Shown one piece after another: positions 22,150 through 34,500 of a stretch of DNA of 64,000 bases (positions are counted from its first letter, which is position 1; the number at the start of each line of letters is the position of its first letter). The notes below the pieces were generated by a model. The model was not told the DNA's origin and ran no database searches. It saw nothing but the letters and a program-made list of their open reading frames with translations. The stretch comes from Chinchilla lanigera (Eukaryota > Chordata > Mammalia > Rodentia > Chinchillidae). The translations under genes and the position numbers were made by a program. The DNA is taken from the NCBI RefSeq assembly GCF_000276665.1, contig NW_004955427.1, positions 4,761,084 through 4,825,083 of the forward strand, written 5' to 3'.

Positions 22150-23764
22150 ATGATTTATATTTTCCTGATATATATATATATATTTGCAGACTCAATATTT
22201 TATTGGAAACAAGGATATGAAACAAAATACTATAACTTTCTTTGAGTTACAAAATTAATCTTACATGCAGGATTAAAGATCAATGTCCAATTTTGTCATA
22301 GGATTTTTATTTATGTGAATATGTAGTATTTTAGATTTTTTTTTAAAATTAAAAATAATTACATTAAACATTGTCTTCCTTGTACATATTAAAACAGAAA
22401 TATTTACAGGTATAATCCACATAAAATAATTTGAGAGCCTGAGCAATTTTTAACTTGATAAGAGATTTTTGTATTGTAATAATTTTCTCACTTGAAGCCA
22501 TTCATTTCCTTTTTATTCAGATTTCCCCACTTCATCTGTCCCACAATGGCAAAATATATTCTGAATATGGCAATGTCTTGCCATAAACTCAATTTGATAT
22601 TTTTGAATAGAGTATTTTTTTCAATATCATTAAAATCATATAATATTTTTAAACTGTTGCCAATTATTGCATTATATTTTAGCACTTAGTTACTCTAAAA
22701 GAAGTTCCCACTTCATAAATTCTGGAATTATTGTCTTGAAAAAAATATTTTGTATAAAATTTCTTGTCATATAAATGGAAGGGTCTTGCATATAAATTTA
22801 TGGATTTACATATATATATTTTTACATTAATTTTTTTCTTGTCCTGATAATGCTATTAAATATAACAAGGGAACCCAGAAGAATCACAATTGTTAATTAT
22901 TTTCCTGTGGTTCTTGATGTCAGTTGTCTTGTTTTCACTTTTGTTTTTGCTTTCAGAAGTCCCTGAGAATATAAGACAACATTATAAATTTAGGTGTTCT
23001 GAGACTAGCTTGAAAGGTTTATGTATAGAATAATTTCTACCTGGTTTTCAGAAAGATCTTAAGGTTGATAAATTTGGTCTAGGTCTGATAAGATTTTCAT
23101 TTCTGCTTGTATATGAAAATAAACCTGTTTCTTACTGTTCTTTTTAGTTATTATCACATATTTACAATGAAAGAGAGTATTAGCAAAAGAATATAATGTT
23201 CCCTCTCTGAACTAACCCTTTCAGGGTCCAGGTAGAATCAAATAAATGTTTTCTTAGATGTCTTCACCTTAGAATTTAATTGTAGGGAAAGTTGTGTGAG
23301 TGTCTGCCACTGCCACTTCTCCCCTTTTCTCATTTGTAAGTTGCAAGTAGAATTGTAGACTGTGCAGGAAATGCAGCGGCCCAAAGAGAGAAACTGACCA
23401 GAAGAGCTGATCTTTGTGCCAGTATCCTGTAGAACAGGACTCCTGCATCACTTTACCTTCACGTGACAGAGCCCCCGCAGTGTAACCCAACATCTGATAG
23501 TTTTTAGTGTCGCTCGGTGACAGTACAAATAGAACATTTGCAGAAGAGGCTCCGTTCTTTCCAGGGCAGATATCCGAGCCCTGGAAGATGCACCAATATA
23601 TCTTAGGCTTCTGTGATCCCTGTTACCCATTTATTTGTTACTGATGAGCACCCTCTAAGACTTGTATCATGGATAGGTTCTCTCACTGGTCTGACAAGCT
23701 GGATATAAGTGCACAGTGAACCTGATTCACTACGAGCTTTCAAGAATTTGGTGTATTCATAATC
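22150..23764. other. Unassigned DNA
   Basis: AT-rich up to about 23240, then balanced in composition with short open frames on - that resemble no known protein. No repeat recognised. Confidence 0.45.
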
Positions 23765-24165
23765 TTCTAGGTGCTGGAACAAAATATCTGACACCTGCAA
23801 TTTAGAAAAGATGAGGTTTATTTTGGTTCTCGGCCGCAGAGGGATGCAGCCATGGCTGGTTGGCTCCGAGGTGGAATCAACATGGCGGAAAGGCATGGCA
23901 GAACAAAACTTTTCAACCCCTGGCAGCCAGGAAGCAGAGAGTAGGGCGGAGCCAGGGACAAGAACATGCCCTTCCGGGTCATGTCCCCAACCCCCAGGAA
24001 GCCACCTCCTCAAACAGTATCCACCCCAAACAGCATAATCAGCTGTTCACATAGCAGTGATTCATCCACTGATGCATGCAGCGCCCCCAGCATCCAATAC
24101 CTTCCCAAAGTCTGACCTGTGAACACATGAGAATTCCGGGGACAGTTTTAGACTTAAACCATAAC
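23765..24165 (-). repeat. MaLR-type LTR, antisense
   Basis: It starts on + with 'ggaacaaaatatctgacac', 'gatgaggtttattttggtt' (reverse of a polyA-signal region) and 'tggaatcaacatggcggaa', followed by 'gaagccacctcctc' and, near the far end, 'gacttaaaccataacagg'. These follow the rodent MaLR LTR order in reverse. The long - strand frame crossing its border is not a gene. Confidence 0.72.
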
Positions 24166-25764
24166 AGGGGGTCTGATTTTTTCCCTCCTTATAACATATT
24201 AGCTGATTACACTTTTTCACAGGCTGATAGAAGACAGAAGACCACTGTTTAGGACACACATGTCATTATTCACATAGGACTCTATTTATGACAAATGTCA
24301 TTATTATCCTTCAAGTTCATACTGATTTCCTTGCCCCATGGCTCACAGAATTTTGTGGAGCAATCTGATGGTAGTCACATGAAGAGTGGACTTGAGTCAT
24401 AGCTGAGAAGACTGAGTTTAGGAAAACACCAGCTTTAGTAGAGGAGCCTAGACACCTGCCCAGCATGTGCTGCAGGAGGAGATACTGCCTGTACTTACTT
24501 GGACCATAGAAAACCTGCCCTTTCTTCTACTCTTGTGGGAAACATAGGCTCTATGTTTTCAAGGTGATCAGATAGCCACCTATCCCTGAATTGGTATTTT
24601 AGAACAAAGTCTGTGAAAACTTCTAGGGAAACATAGCTATGAGTTCAGTCATCCAGCCACTTAGAGGCTCTGCTGCCATGGTCCAGGCTTCATCCTTATG
24701 CTTGTGGCTTTACAGCCTTGCAGAATGCAAGAGTAGTGTGGTCATGAAGGATTCCAGCCAGAGTTGACTGTCCAGCTGGGAGACAAGGCAGGGAGCTCCG
24801 ATAGGTAGATGTGTAAAGTGGTGAGAGTGAAGTAGAAGAGACTGTGGAGGACACAGGAAGTCAGAGATGACAGAAACGTGGATCATACACTGCAGAAAGC
24901 CACAAACAGTGAGTAGAACCATCCCAAGTAGGAGGTCACAGGGGCTTGGTGGTGGAGGTGGGATTACCCAAGCCCTTTGAAATTTACACCTTATCCCTGC
25001 ATATCATAGGTGCTAGACATGGAGCTACAGAATTTACTGTTTGCCCTGGAGGTTTTCAGTCTTGCTACGGTTTGATTTCATTCTAAACCACTATTCCACC
25101 CTTTTGGACTGAGAATGTTTACCTTGTGATATTGCATGTTTTTTTATTTATGCAGAAAACTTTTTCCTTTTTGCAAAATTCCCATAAGACAAATTTGCTA
25201 GCTTATAAGTAAGGTAAAGACTCTGACATTTCAAATATCATCATTACCTCAACTGCATTAAGCTTTATTAATTAATAGAAATATTGAACAGAGACATCAT
25301 AATTGTGTTAATTGTTTAGAAAATTAAATATACATTGGAAGGGAATGTTGTTTATTACTGATCTCATAAAGTCCTTAGACAAATATCAACTTTCCCTTTC
25401 CATTTCAACCTATAAATTCCTTATAAATGTGAAACTGTCACTTCCGGATATTTTCTTCCCATCAAGGGCTCTCAAAGGGGCTCAGGGACTCCAACAGCCA
25501 CCACCTGAGACCAAAAGAAATTAATTAAGTAGCGATTTCATATTACGTTTTACCCAGCCTGTTGAGCTTTGGAGACACTCAGGGGCAATCTGGTCTCTGT
25601 GCAGTCCATGGCCCAAAATTAATTTTGCAGAATCCATAAGATCACACATCGTGTCAAAGTTCTCCATATATGTTGCTGGAGATGCTGATAAGCAGGTTAT
25701 CAGAATTTGTTCCATCTTCCAGAAGTACAATACAGGTAAAAATGTAAATATTTATTATTGAAAA
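24166..25764. other. Unassigned DNA
   Basis: Balanced composition at 24300-25000, AT-rich after. I see no repeat family and no gene. A short frame at 25312-25524 lacks recognisable content. Confidence 0.45.
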
Positions 25765-26245
25765 TGATGTTCATTGTTGAACATAAAGGAAGTGCAAATG
25801 AAGACTGCAATGGGATGCCTACTCCAATTAAAATTCCTATAATAACATAAAAAAACTAACAAATCCTGGCTAGGATGTGGAGCAAGAGAAACTCTTGTTC
25901 ACTGTTGATATACCATTATGACAAATAGCATGCAGTTCCATTAAAAAACTAGAATGCCATTCAGTTGAGCTATTCTACTACTGGTATTATAGTCAAAGAA
26001 AGTCTTATCATCATACGAGAGAGATAACTACATACACTTATTTTATTAGCATCAAGCACAGTAGAAGATTTAACTCAAATAAAATAATGGATAAATGTTA
26101 TATATATTAATTACTAAAATTATATGAACTAAATAAATTATATAACTTTATAACATCAATTAATTATATAAAATGTAGTCAGAAAGAAGAATAAAATCCT
26201 ATCATTTGTAGAAGGTGACTGCAAGTGGAGGACATAATGTTACAC
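25765..26245 (+). repeat. Old L1 3' end (L1M-like)
   Basis: Matches the L1 ORF2 C-terminal/3' UTR order: 'gaagtgcaaatgaagactg', 'cctggctaggatgtggagc', 'gttcactgttgatatacca', 'agagctattctactactgg' type block and 'agtggaggacataatgtta'. Too decayed to encode protein. Confidence 0.7.
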
Positions 26246-26434
26246 ACCTATTAAAATAGGTGTAGAAGAATCTTACCTCATAATGATAAAAGTAATATAA
26301 GACAAATTCAAAGCCAAATCTTCTCAAATGATAGAAAACAAGGGATTTTGTTTAAAGTCAGGAATGAGAGTAGAGTGTCCACTCCCAGCACTCATGCTCA
26401 ATACGCTTCTCTAAACTTCAGCCAGACCTGTTAG

Positions 26435-28253
26435 GCATGATTAAGAAATAACAAGGAAGAGAAAGGAAGAACTCAAATTACCCCTATTTGTAGATGATAT
26501 GATTCTGTATATTGAAGCGCCCCCAAAATGTTTCCCATCTGATAAACAATTTTATCAAAATAGCAGGATACAAAATCAATACACAAAAGTCAATTATATT
26601 CCTGTGAATCAGTTATCAACCCATGGAGAAAAAAATGAAATAAGTAATTCCATTTGCAGTAGCTTCAAAGAAAATGAAATATTTAAGACTCAACCTAACC
26701 CAGAAGATGAAAGATCTCTACAGTGAAACTTACAAAGCTCTGAAGAAGGAAATTGAATATTATTCTAGAAAATGGAAAGGTACCCTTGTTCTTACATTCA
26801 GGATTAATATGGTTAACCTGGCCATGCTTCCAAAACTAATTCAATACAATTCCTGTGAAAACACCAACAGCATTCTTCACAGAAACAGAAGAACCAACAC
26901 TGCATCTAATCTGGAATCAGAAAAGACCCAGAAGAGCCAAAGCTGACAAAAAAGGAGCAATGGTGGAGCCACCATTACGTGAAACTTCAAGCTCTGGTAT
27001 AAATCAGCAGCAACAAAACAGCACAGAACTGGCACAAAAATAGAAATGCAGACCAGTGAAATGGAAGACAAAAACAAGCTCAAGTGCCTACAGAAAAGGA
27101 ATTCTTGACATAGAAGCCAAAAAGTTAGGCTGAACAAAGATAACATCTAGTGACCTCTAACATCTGGAAAACCTAGAGATGAAAATGCAAAAATTTAAAC
27201 TGTTTCTCTACCTCTCACACTCTAATCATATAAGAAAGGATCGATAACCTTCTTATAAAACCAGAAGCATCAGCCGTACTAAAGGACAACATAGGGGAAA
27301 CACTTGAGGCCATGGGCACAAAGGTTTCCTGAGGACGGTGTTGAAATCATAGGAAAAAAGAAGAAAAATGAACCAACAGGATCGCACCACCTTAGAAAGT
27401 TTCTGACAGCAAAGGAAACAACAGAATGCTCAGAAAACTCACTAAATGAGGGAAAATCTTCAGTAATTAGCATTCTGGAAGATCTAGAATATAGAGAGAA
27501 GTTTGAAGCGTTAACTCATAAACTAATGAGCATAATAAAAACTGGGCAAATGAACTTAATAGATAATTCTCAAAAGAAGATGGCCATGTGGCCAGAAGGT
27601 TTATGGAAAAATATTCAACATCTCTAAATATGGGACATGCAAATCAAAGCTGTATTGAGATTTCATCTCATTCCGGTCACAATAGCTACTCACAGGTCAC
27701 AAAAAGCAATGAATCGTGGTAACATAAGCTATGCAAACATTATGAACATAAGCACAGATGTGCCTCAAAAGACTAGACATAGAATACAGCTTTGCATATT
27801 CTCTAACAATGCTCTACGCATGCTACATTCACACATGCATAGTCAATGCTTATAGCAGCCCAATTCATAAGAGCTAAGCGGAAGTGGAAAGAATTGATAT
27901 GCTCATCCATAAATGAATGGGTAAGAAAATATGGTATGTCTACACAATGGAAAACTACTCAGCCATAAATATTGAAATGATGTCATTGGAAGGCAAATAG
28001 AAGTTAGAAGCCATCACATTAAGTGAAATTATCCTCAGTCAGAATATGATATATCATATGGCTTTTCATACATGAGAAAATTAAAATACAGTATTTAAAT
28101 AGTTAATAAAATTGAAGGTGAGAAGACAGAAAATACAGTATTTAAATAATTAATAAAATTGAAGGTGAGAAGGCACATTTTTGGAGATGGGAAGATAAGA
28201 AGGAGGGAATAGGGAAGAAGAGGGAGAAAATGAGATTTAAAAGATAAATTCTC
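26435..28253 (+). repeat. L1 ORF2 C-terminal half plus 3' UTR, decayed
   Basis: A 5'-truncated L1. It starts inside the reverse transcriptase: the active-site block reads FVDD (26487-26498) followed by MILYIE. Next come the thumb region (about 26560-26800), [17 protein letters not shown], then KFLTAKETTE near 27400, and 'cacaatggaaaactactca' near 27940. The 3' UTR has a purine tract (28170-28230) and holds a 47-bp tandem duplication. Frameshifts and stops break it into frames of about 60-107 codons. A B1 starts at 28254, directly after the purine tract. Confidence 0.85.
28083..28176 (+). repeat. 47-bp tandem duplication
   Basis: Two adjacent copies (28083-28129 and 28130-28176) starting AAAATACAGTATTTAAATA and ending in AAGGTGAGAAG plus four bases. 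They differ at only about three positions, so the duplication is younger than the L1 that carries it. Confidence 0.9.
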
Positions 28254-28415
28254 AGCCAGGGATGGTGCATCCCTGTAATACCAGCCCTTGAGAGGCTGAG
28301 GCAGGAAGATTGCACAGGTTCAAGACCAGCTTATTCTACGTTAGTTCAAGGCCAACCTGAACTACATAGCAAACCCTGTTTCTAAACAAACAGATAAACA
28401 AACAAGCAAACAAAC
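28254..28415 (+). repeat. B1-like SINE
   Basis: Forward B1: GCCAGGGATGGTGCATCCC start, 'taataccagcccttgagag', 'gaggcaggaagattgcaca', 'ttcaagaccagcttattct', 'aaggccaacctgaactaca' and an (AAAC)n-like tail. The internal duplication of the rodent B1 is visible. Confidence 0.88.
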
Positions 28416-28800
28416 TCTAGTGTATATACAAAGTATCATTTCCTCATAAAGAATAATGAAATACTGTCATTTATAGTAAAATAAATAGAATTAGACATTA
28501 TATTAAATAAAATGAGCCAGACACAGAAGACAAGAATTGCAACCCTCTCTCATATTTAGAATCTTGAAAGTTTTACCGAAGACAAGGCAGTGACTACCAA
28601 GGATGGGAAAGGGGAGATGACATAACGTGGCCCTCCATGCTTCTGTGGGTACACCACACCAAAACGCACTGAGTATGTGCAGCTAAACTCTAAACACAAA
28701 GGCGGGGCAAAGTCAAGAGATCACACCTTCCTATGAATCTCTATGTCTACACTGTAGAGTGAAGAGTATAAACTGTTCAGTTGTATCTGTCTACCGGAAT
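28416..28800 (+). repeat. Old L1 3' UTR fragment
   Basis: 'gtatatacaaagtatcatt', 'aataatgaaatactgtcat', 'aaaatgagccagacacaga' and 'gtgactaccaaggatggga' follow the classic L1M 3' end. It may be the rest of an older L1 into which the younger L1 at 26.4 kb and the B1 came to lie. Confidence 0.7.
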
Positions 28801-29293
28801 TTCTGCTCACACATGGAGACACTAGATACTTAGAAACTTCTGTTTAGTGTGGCCAAATTAGATTATATAAACTCTGTTATAAATTTCTATTGTGATTGAA
28901 TTATTGTTTTCAAAGTACTAAAATAAATTTAAAATTCCTAAAATTTCTAGCCATTAAAGATTTTAATTTTCAGTATTTTCTCAAGTATCCTTATGAAGCT
29001 GTTGCAAATGCTTTAAGAATTCAAGTTCATACAGTGTGAGCACAGTTTTGGAAAAGACTTGTTTCATGTCGTCAATTTAATAAAAAGCTATGTGTTCTGA
29101 GTTACTAACCCTTATCTCACATGTTATATGACTTATATGTTTACAATGCATACATTTTATTCTATATTTTACATATGTATCGATCCCTAACATGAGACAT
29201 GGTACATAGCCAATAATATAACAGCTAGCTACTTAATGCACAAATTAACCCACTTTGTAAAGGATGAAATACTTTTATTAGAACAGTTACACT
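28801..29293. other. Unassigned DNA
   Basis: AT-rich, nothing recognised. Confidence 0.5.
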
Positions 29294-29371
29294 AGGGTGT
29301 TGGCATGCAGCTCAGCGGTACAACACCTGCCGAGTGTGTGCAAGCCCTCAGCTCCATACTCAGCACAGTAT
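29294..29371 (+). repeat. ID-type SINE, diverged
   Basis: 'tagggtgttggcatgcagc', 'ctcagcggtacaacacctg', then 'gcaagccctcagctccata' match an ID element with many changes and no remaining A tail. Confidence 0.7.
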
Positions 29372-30805
29372 AAGGTCACACTTCTGTTTTAAAATCATGA
29401 TTCAGCAAAATGAATTTCTTTGTCAAACTACATGAAGCCTGATGATTTTGAATTAAAAACAAAAAACCTGAAGATATCTTAAAGTTAATGTAAGCAAGAT
29501 ATGTAAAGAAAGAAAAACTACTTTATTTCTATCTTTGCCAACTTTGAACAAAGAGATGACAGTTCAGAGAACACAGAGACTTCAATGAAGCACTGTAAGT
29601 CGGTTATGACAGAGGCACGATCTCTCCCAGGTCACATATTTTTGATTGATAGATTTTAAAACCTGCAAGCCTTCTACCAAGTAGCATGAAAGCATTCAGA
29701 GAATCAATCATTAAAAAATCTCCAATTTCATAAAGTAAATTTGGGAAGAATAGCCTAAATTTGGCTGCCTCTGCCCATTAGTGATTCAAAAGTTGAAGGA
29801 TGATTTCTCTTGTCCTATGAGCTCCCGATAATTTTGACAGTCTCGTTCTAGCAATTGTACACATTCTATGATATTAAAATAAACGATCATTGAACTTTTG
29901 CAATTACTAAAAAAAATATGCAGACGTACATCGTAGACTTTCCACCTACTGGCAAATAAATATAATGCTTTTAATTATTCCTTTATTGTTCACAAGGAGA
30001 AAATTAAAATATGATAGACTAGGTATATCCTACTACTATTTAATCATGACTTTACATGCTTTTTTTTTATAACTTTAGTAGTTTTGATATCAGTTTTAAT
30101 TTCCCACAGGAGTACAAATGGATTCATACTTGTCTCAAAAGAATATTGCAAACATCAATTAGAATAAGAATTTTAGCATTTAAGGGCTCTAAAATATAAC
30201 AGTTTATTTATTATTATCAACCAACTAAATCAATTTTAGATATCAGGTTCACAAAAAAAGTAAATTATCTTTAGTTATGAAACAATTCTTTACAATTCTT
30301 GTCATAAATTATTTAAGTAACAAAATATTGACTCAAATAAGCTTAGCAACTGCATCTTTATCTCTTTCTTGGCCCATATGACTTTTTATTTACCTTTTAT
30401 ATCCCTGTTATTCATTTTCTCATCTATTAAAAAGTAATTTAAAAATTAAATATAGCTAATTTTTATTAATAAAAACTATAAGCTAAAAATGCTTTGGAAA
30501 TTTTCAAGGAGAAATAAAGTACAAGTATTATTGATACTTCAAATTTTCTTTTTATAGGTAGTAAATAATTATTTTCATGTTTGTATTGAGCTGAATGAAA
30601 CAATATTTATAGCACTAAACAAAATGCATTGAAATACATGAAAGCAAAGGAGCAGAGACCACCAAAATGTTCATCTCATTTAAAACCTGTGCTTTAAATA
30701 TGTTTCCAAACTTAGTATGTTCTATGATTTGTTATGTCTTTTATTTTCCAACTCTTGTCTTTACCAAAAATGTGACTTATTTAAGTATGTGTAAATCGCA
30801 GGTAA
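29372..30805. other. Unassigned DNA
   Basis: AT-rich, no gene and no nameable repeat. Confidence 0.5.
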
Positions 30806-30807
30806 TA

Positions 30808-30878
30808 TATTACAGATAAGAAATCTGAAGCACAAGGGGGTAATGCTATTTTTATGAAGTTTCACAGTTAGTCCATAG
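30808..30878 (-). repeat. MIR core fragment
   Basis: 'tacagataagaaatctgaa', 'gcacaagggggtaatgcta' and 'tttcacagttagtc' are the reverse of the MIR core. Short and diverged. Confidence 0.5.
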
Positions 30879-30910
30879 TCATATTAATTTTTTGTTTTCT
30901 TTTCTTTTTT

Positions 30911-31009
30911 CTTTTTTTTTTTTTTTTTTTTTCCGGTATCAGGAATCGGACACCCTACCTTGCGCTTGCCAGGCAAGCGCTGTGCCCCTGAGGTAAATCC
31001 CCAGCCCCA
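30911..31009 (-). repeat. ID-type SINE
   Basis: A T-run (the A tail in reverse), 'ttccggtatcaggaatcgg', 'ttgcgcttgccaggcaagc' and 'aggtaaatccccagcccc': a full-length reverse ID element. Confidence 0.9.
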
Positions 31010-31189
31010 AAAATTGAACTGAAGAAATCTGGCTCAAGAATGCAGGCTTTTAGACGTTAATTTCTACGATCTGTCATTAATTTAGGAAATGAATAGCTTT
31101 ATGGAAAAAAAAACAGTCAAAATTTGAGCAGAGAGTTTTGACAAATAGATGGTAATCTCACTAAATGGAAACAGCCTGAATTATAACTG

Positions 31190-31525
31190 GTTCGGAAACT
31201 GTACTCACAGATCGCTGCTTTGGGTTGCACTGTGGTGTAATCAGAAGACCTGAGACTGAACAGTACGTAAAGAGTGGACACTGACTCCTTCCATTCTGTA
31301 AGGGACGCCGCCCAAGATCAAGATGCCGCAGATGCATCGCGGAGAGTTCAGTCTCTGTGTCCAAGATGCTGCCCGAAATCTGCCTCCTTGGGAGTCACGG
31401 AAAACGTGTGTCAAGAACTGAAGAAGTGAGAAGGACAAAAGGACTGGAGAACTGCGGTGGTGACTTGGCATCAGGCCGCCTAACGCCATCATAAAGGCAG
31501 AGCCAGAGCTCTCACGACTGAACTA
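31190..31525 (-). repeat. MaLR/MLT1-like LTR remnant, antisense (tentative)
   Basis: CpG-bearing and more GC-rich than its surroundings. 'cccaagatcaagatgccgc' and 'agagttcagtctctgtgtc', then 'cataaaggcagagccagag', recall the order of MLT1-type LTRs in reverse. Similarity is partial, so another origin is possible. Two short - strand frames cross it and encode nothing I recognise. Confidence 0.4.
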
Positions 31526-34500
31526 CCGCTCCAGGTCCTCACTTTTTAACACCTTTGTCTTTGGGATAAAGTTCTAACATGAGTTTGGGAAGGGGAAAAC
31601 ATTCCAACAACAGAAGTCGCATTCTCTTAATGACTTCTTAAAAATGTAAATAATTGTGAAACTGGTGAAAAGTGAAAGCACGAACTCTGATGAGCTGAGT
31701 GACTGCCTTTTTGCTTTGTGTCCCTTCCACAAACTTTCAGGTGGTATAAAACCAGCACCTAGCTCTTTACCTCACAGGTATTGACTAGAAAAACAACTGC
31801 ATTGTTTAAAAGCCACATAAAATCAAGTATGATGAGACTGTCTTCACTAAAATGTCTCCTGATTGCCACCATTAGCTCAATGCGAAGTGCTCCTCAATGT
31901 AATGAAATCTCATCGTGTGGCCAACTTCAGAGAACCCATGCAGGTATTCTCACCTCAGCCTTCCCTAGACCTTTTGCTCAAATCTGCTTATACAATTTCT
32001 GATCAGTTTCCAATCATATATTATAGGTCTTCTGGGACATAGCTTTACCTTTCTCTTTCTCCTCTATTTTCATTCACAATAGCAAAGACACCGGTTTTAT
32101 CTCTGCTTTATCCAGTGTTGCTCTTCACCGTTCAAGACTGTGAAGATTCGGTGATTTAAATCTCAGTGTAATGAATCATTTCATACAGATTCTTATTCCT
32201 CAGAATGAAAAGATATATTTATAACTTTGAATGGCATACTTTCTCAAAATTATTGCATACCTTGAAATAAGACATTTCATTCGTCCTACATATTTTTGAC
32301 TGAACAAAATAGTTAAAAGATTAGTGATTAATCAGGGCTAACACCTACTACATATTTGGGCCACTGACAAAAGTTTATATATTAACACTCTTTATGTGAA
32401 TATTTGTTTAAATTCTATGGGAAAATATAACTTTTAGGGCACAAATTTATTACTTCTATGAAAATTTTCTCTTCAGATAAACACATTGAAATAGATTACT
32501 AATTTCAAAGCCTCCGATCATTTAATTTCCTTGTATTTTGGAACTAAAATTTAGGTCAAGTAACTGAGTCAGATTTCCAATAATCTAATAACTGAATCAA
32601 GTTTCCAGTAATCTGTTCCATTTATAATTATAAGAGCTTATTCTAGTAACCATCTTGTCATGGCAAAATAAAGCTTCTAAATATAAATAAAATGGCCTCA
32701 TCAGTCACTGATAGAAAAAATTCACCTCAGATTTTACACTGAGTAGATCCTAGTTCTATCAGATAGTAAGCAGTTCCTAATAAGAACAAAGATATTATCA
32801 CTCTCTAACATTGTGTTCACATGCAAATACCTAAGATGAACATTACTTATTATCTATGACCTAAAATTAAGTCTAGATAGATATTGCTTATATTCTGATG
32901 AATTATCAGTTTTCACCTAACATTAATTTCTCCCCCAGTTTTCTACTCACTATAATAACAATCACCAAGAACCTCTTTCATTCTTTTTTTTCAGTAGCCA
33001 CTGTAAAATCAGACTTGAACTATGCTGGTCAGAATTAGAACCACAAAGCATGGTTTCTATTACCATCTCACGATGGAGAGAGGCTGCGATTAAGTCTAAA
33101 ATAGAAAACAGCATTAAGTCCACTGGTAAATTCTGCATCCTAGGATAGATCATCAAATCTCCTACAAAGGTATTCTGTGGCCGTGTGCTAGCTGAATACC
33201 AAAAAGGGTTTGTATTACAGTAGTTTCACACTTTAAAAAGAAAAATTAAGGTACCTTTCTACATACAAGGTATTTCACTTTTCCATATGAATTTTAGTCC
33301 TGGAACTGTCTTGAATTTCTATCATTTCCTGTCTTTTGCTTCCCTTTAAAAAGCTAACAAACACTTTTCACGGCACGCAAATATATACGTCCATACACAT
33401 AAATTTAAAAGTATTATATCTTGAGAGAGATAAGAGACACTAGTAACAAAAATTTTGATTCAGAGTGAACTCTGAGGCTTGCAAAAGCTGAAATGATGTT
33501 CTCAACCATAACAAGATAATTATAATTTTACAATAGTGAATAGAATTTATCAGTTACATTTGGTAAGTTTTAAATATTGTTTCTATGTACTATTTCAACA
33601 TGAAATAATATAACATGCTTCCATAGCGTTTGCTTAATTTATTGGAAAAATATTATGTATTTTGAAAAATGAGCCCTGTGAACATGGATAAAAAATACTT
33701 AGAGTACACAAGGAATGGCTGCAGTCTGGTGCGTACATAATGCATTAGAAATCTGTTCCCCTTCAAAAACACAAGTAAAACTTTTCTGATAGCGTCCAAA
33801 ATGTTCATTTTTGAACTGTTTCTCAATTAGGAACTTCTCCATTGTCTTATCTTTCACAGATAATTAAATTAATTGTTTTGAATTTATAGGAGAATCAACA
33901 ATTAAAATGTTTTAAGATGGATTTTGCTATAATTCGGCACTGTATACATGCAGATTAAAGGTGATACATAATTCAGCATGTTCACTCAGATGTTTTATTG
34001 GTTCAGAATGTAAGGTTTAAGGTTAAATATGAAGCATCTGAGAAGCTGGGGTCACATAATCTGAAATAAATAAACACACAGTACTGATCAAATTTGGTCT
34101 AAGAAGGGAGATAATATGAACTAAAATAATACTTCAGGTTAGACAAAGTGTGAAATAACAAGGGTAACACGGTTAATTTACATGGAATTTTAGATAAGGA
34201 TCAAATATAAAAAGTATTTCTGGAAACTTTCATTTACATGAAAATAATTAGAAAATGAGACAAAAACAATCCATAACCATTTTTAAGGTTCTTGTACAGT
34301 TTTTTCTTCTAAAATGTAACTTTTCTCATACAAAACATATGAATTCTCAGCCACTGAAATAAGAAGAACTCTTGCCTATAGATCTTTGTTAAATATTAAA
34401 ATTGTAATATTACAATAGTTTGATAATAAATTATTATGAATTTGAGAGTATTTTGCAATAAATGATTTTAGTACTATTATAATAAAGTCTAAATATTGTA

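Noticed and set aside
23603..24013. 136-codon frame on - strand
   Set aside because: Straddles the border of an LTR and unique DNA; no recognisable domain.
30909..31009. A tRNA-Ala gene
   Set aside because: The T-run, ID-specific sequence and altered anticodon arm show an ID SINE, not a tRNA gene; the same holds for the other ID copies.
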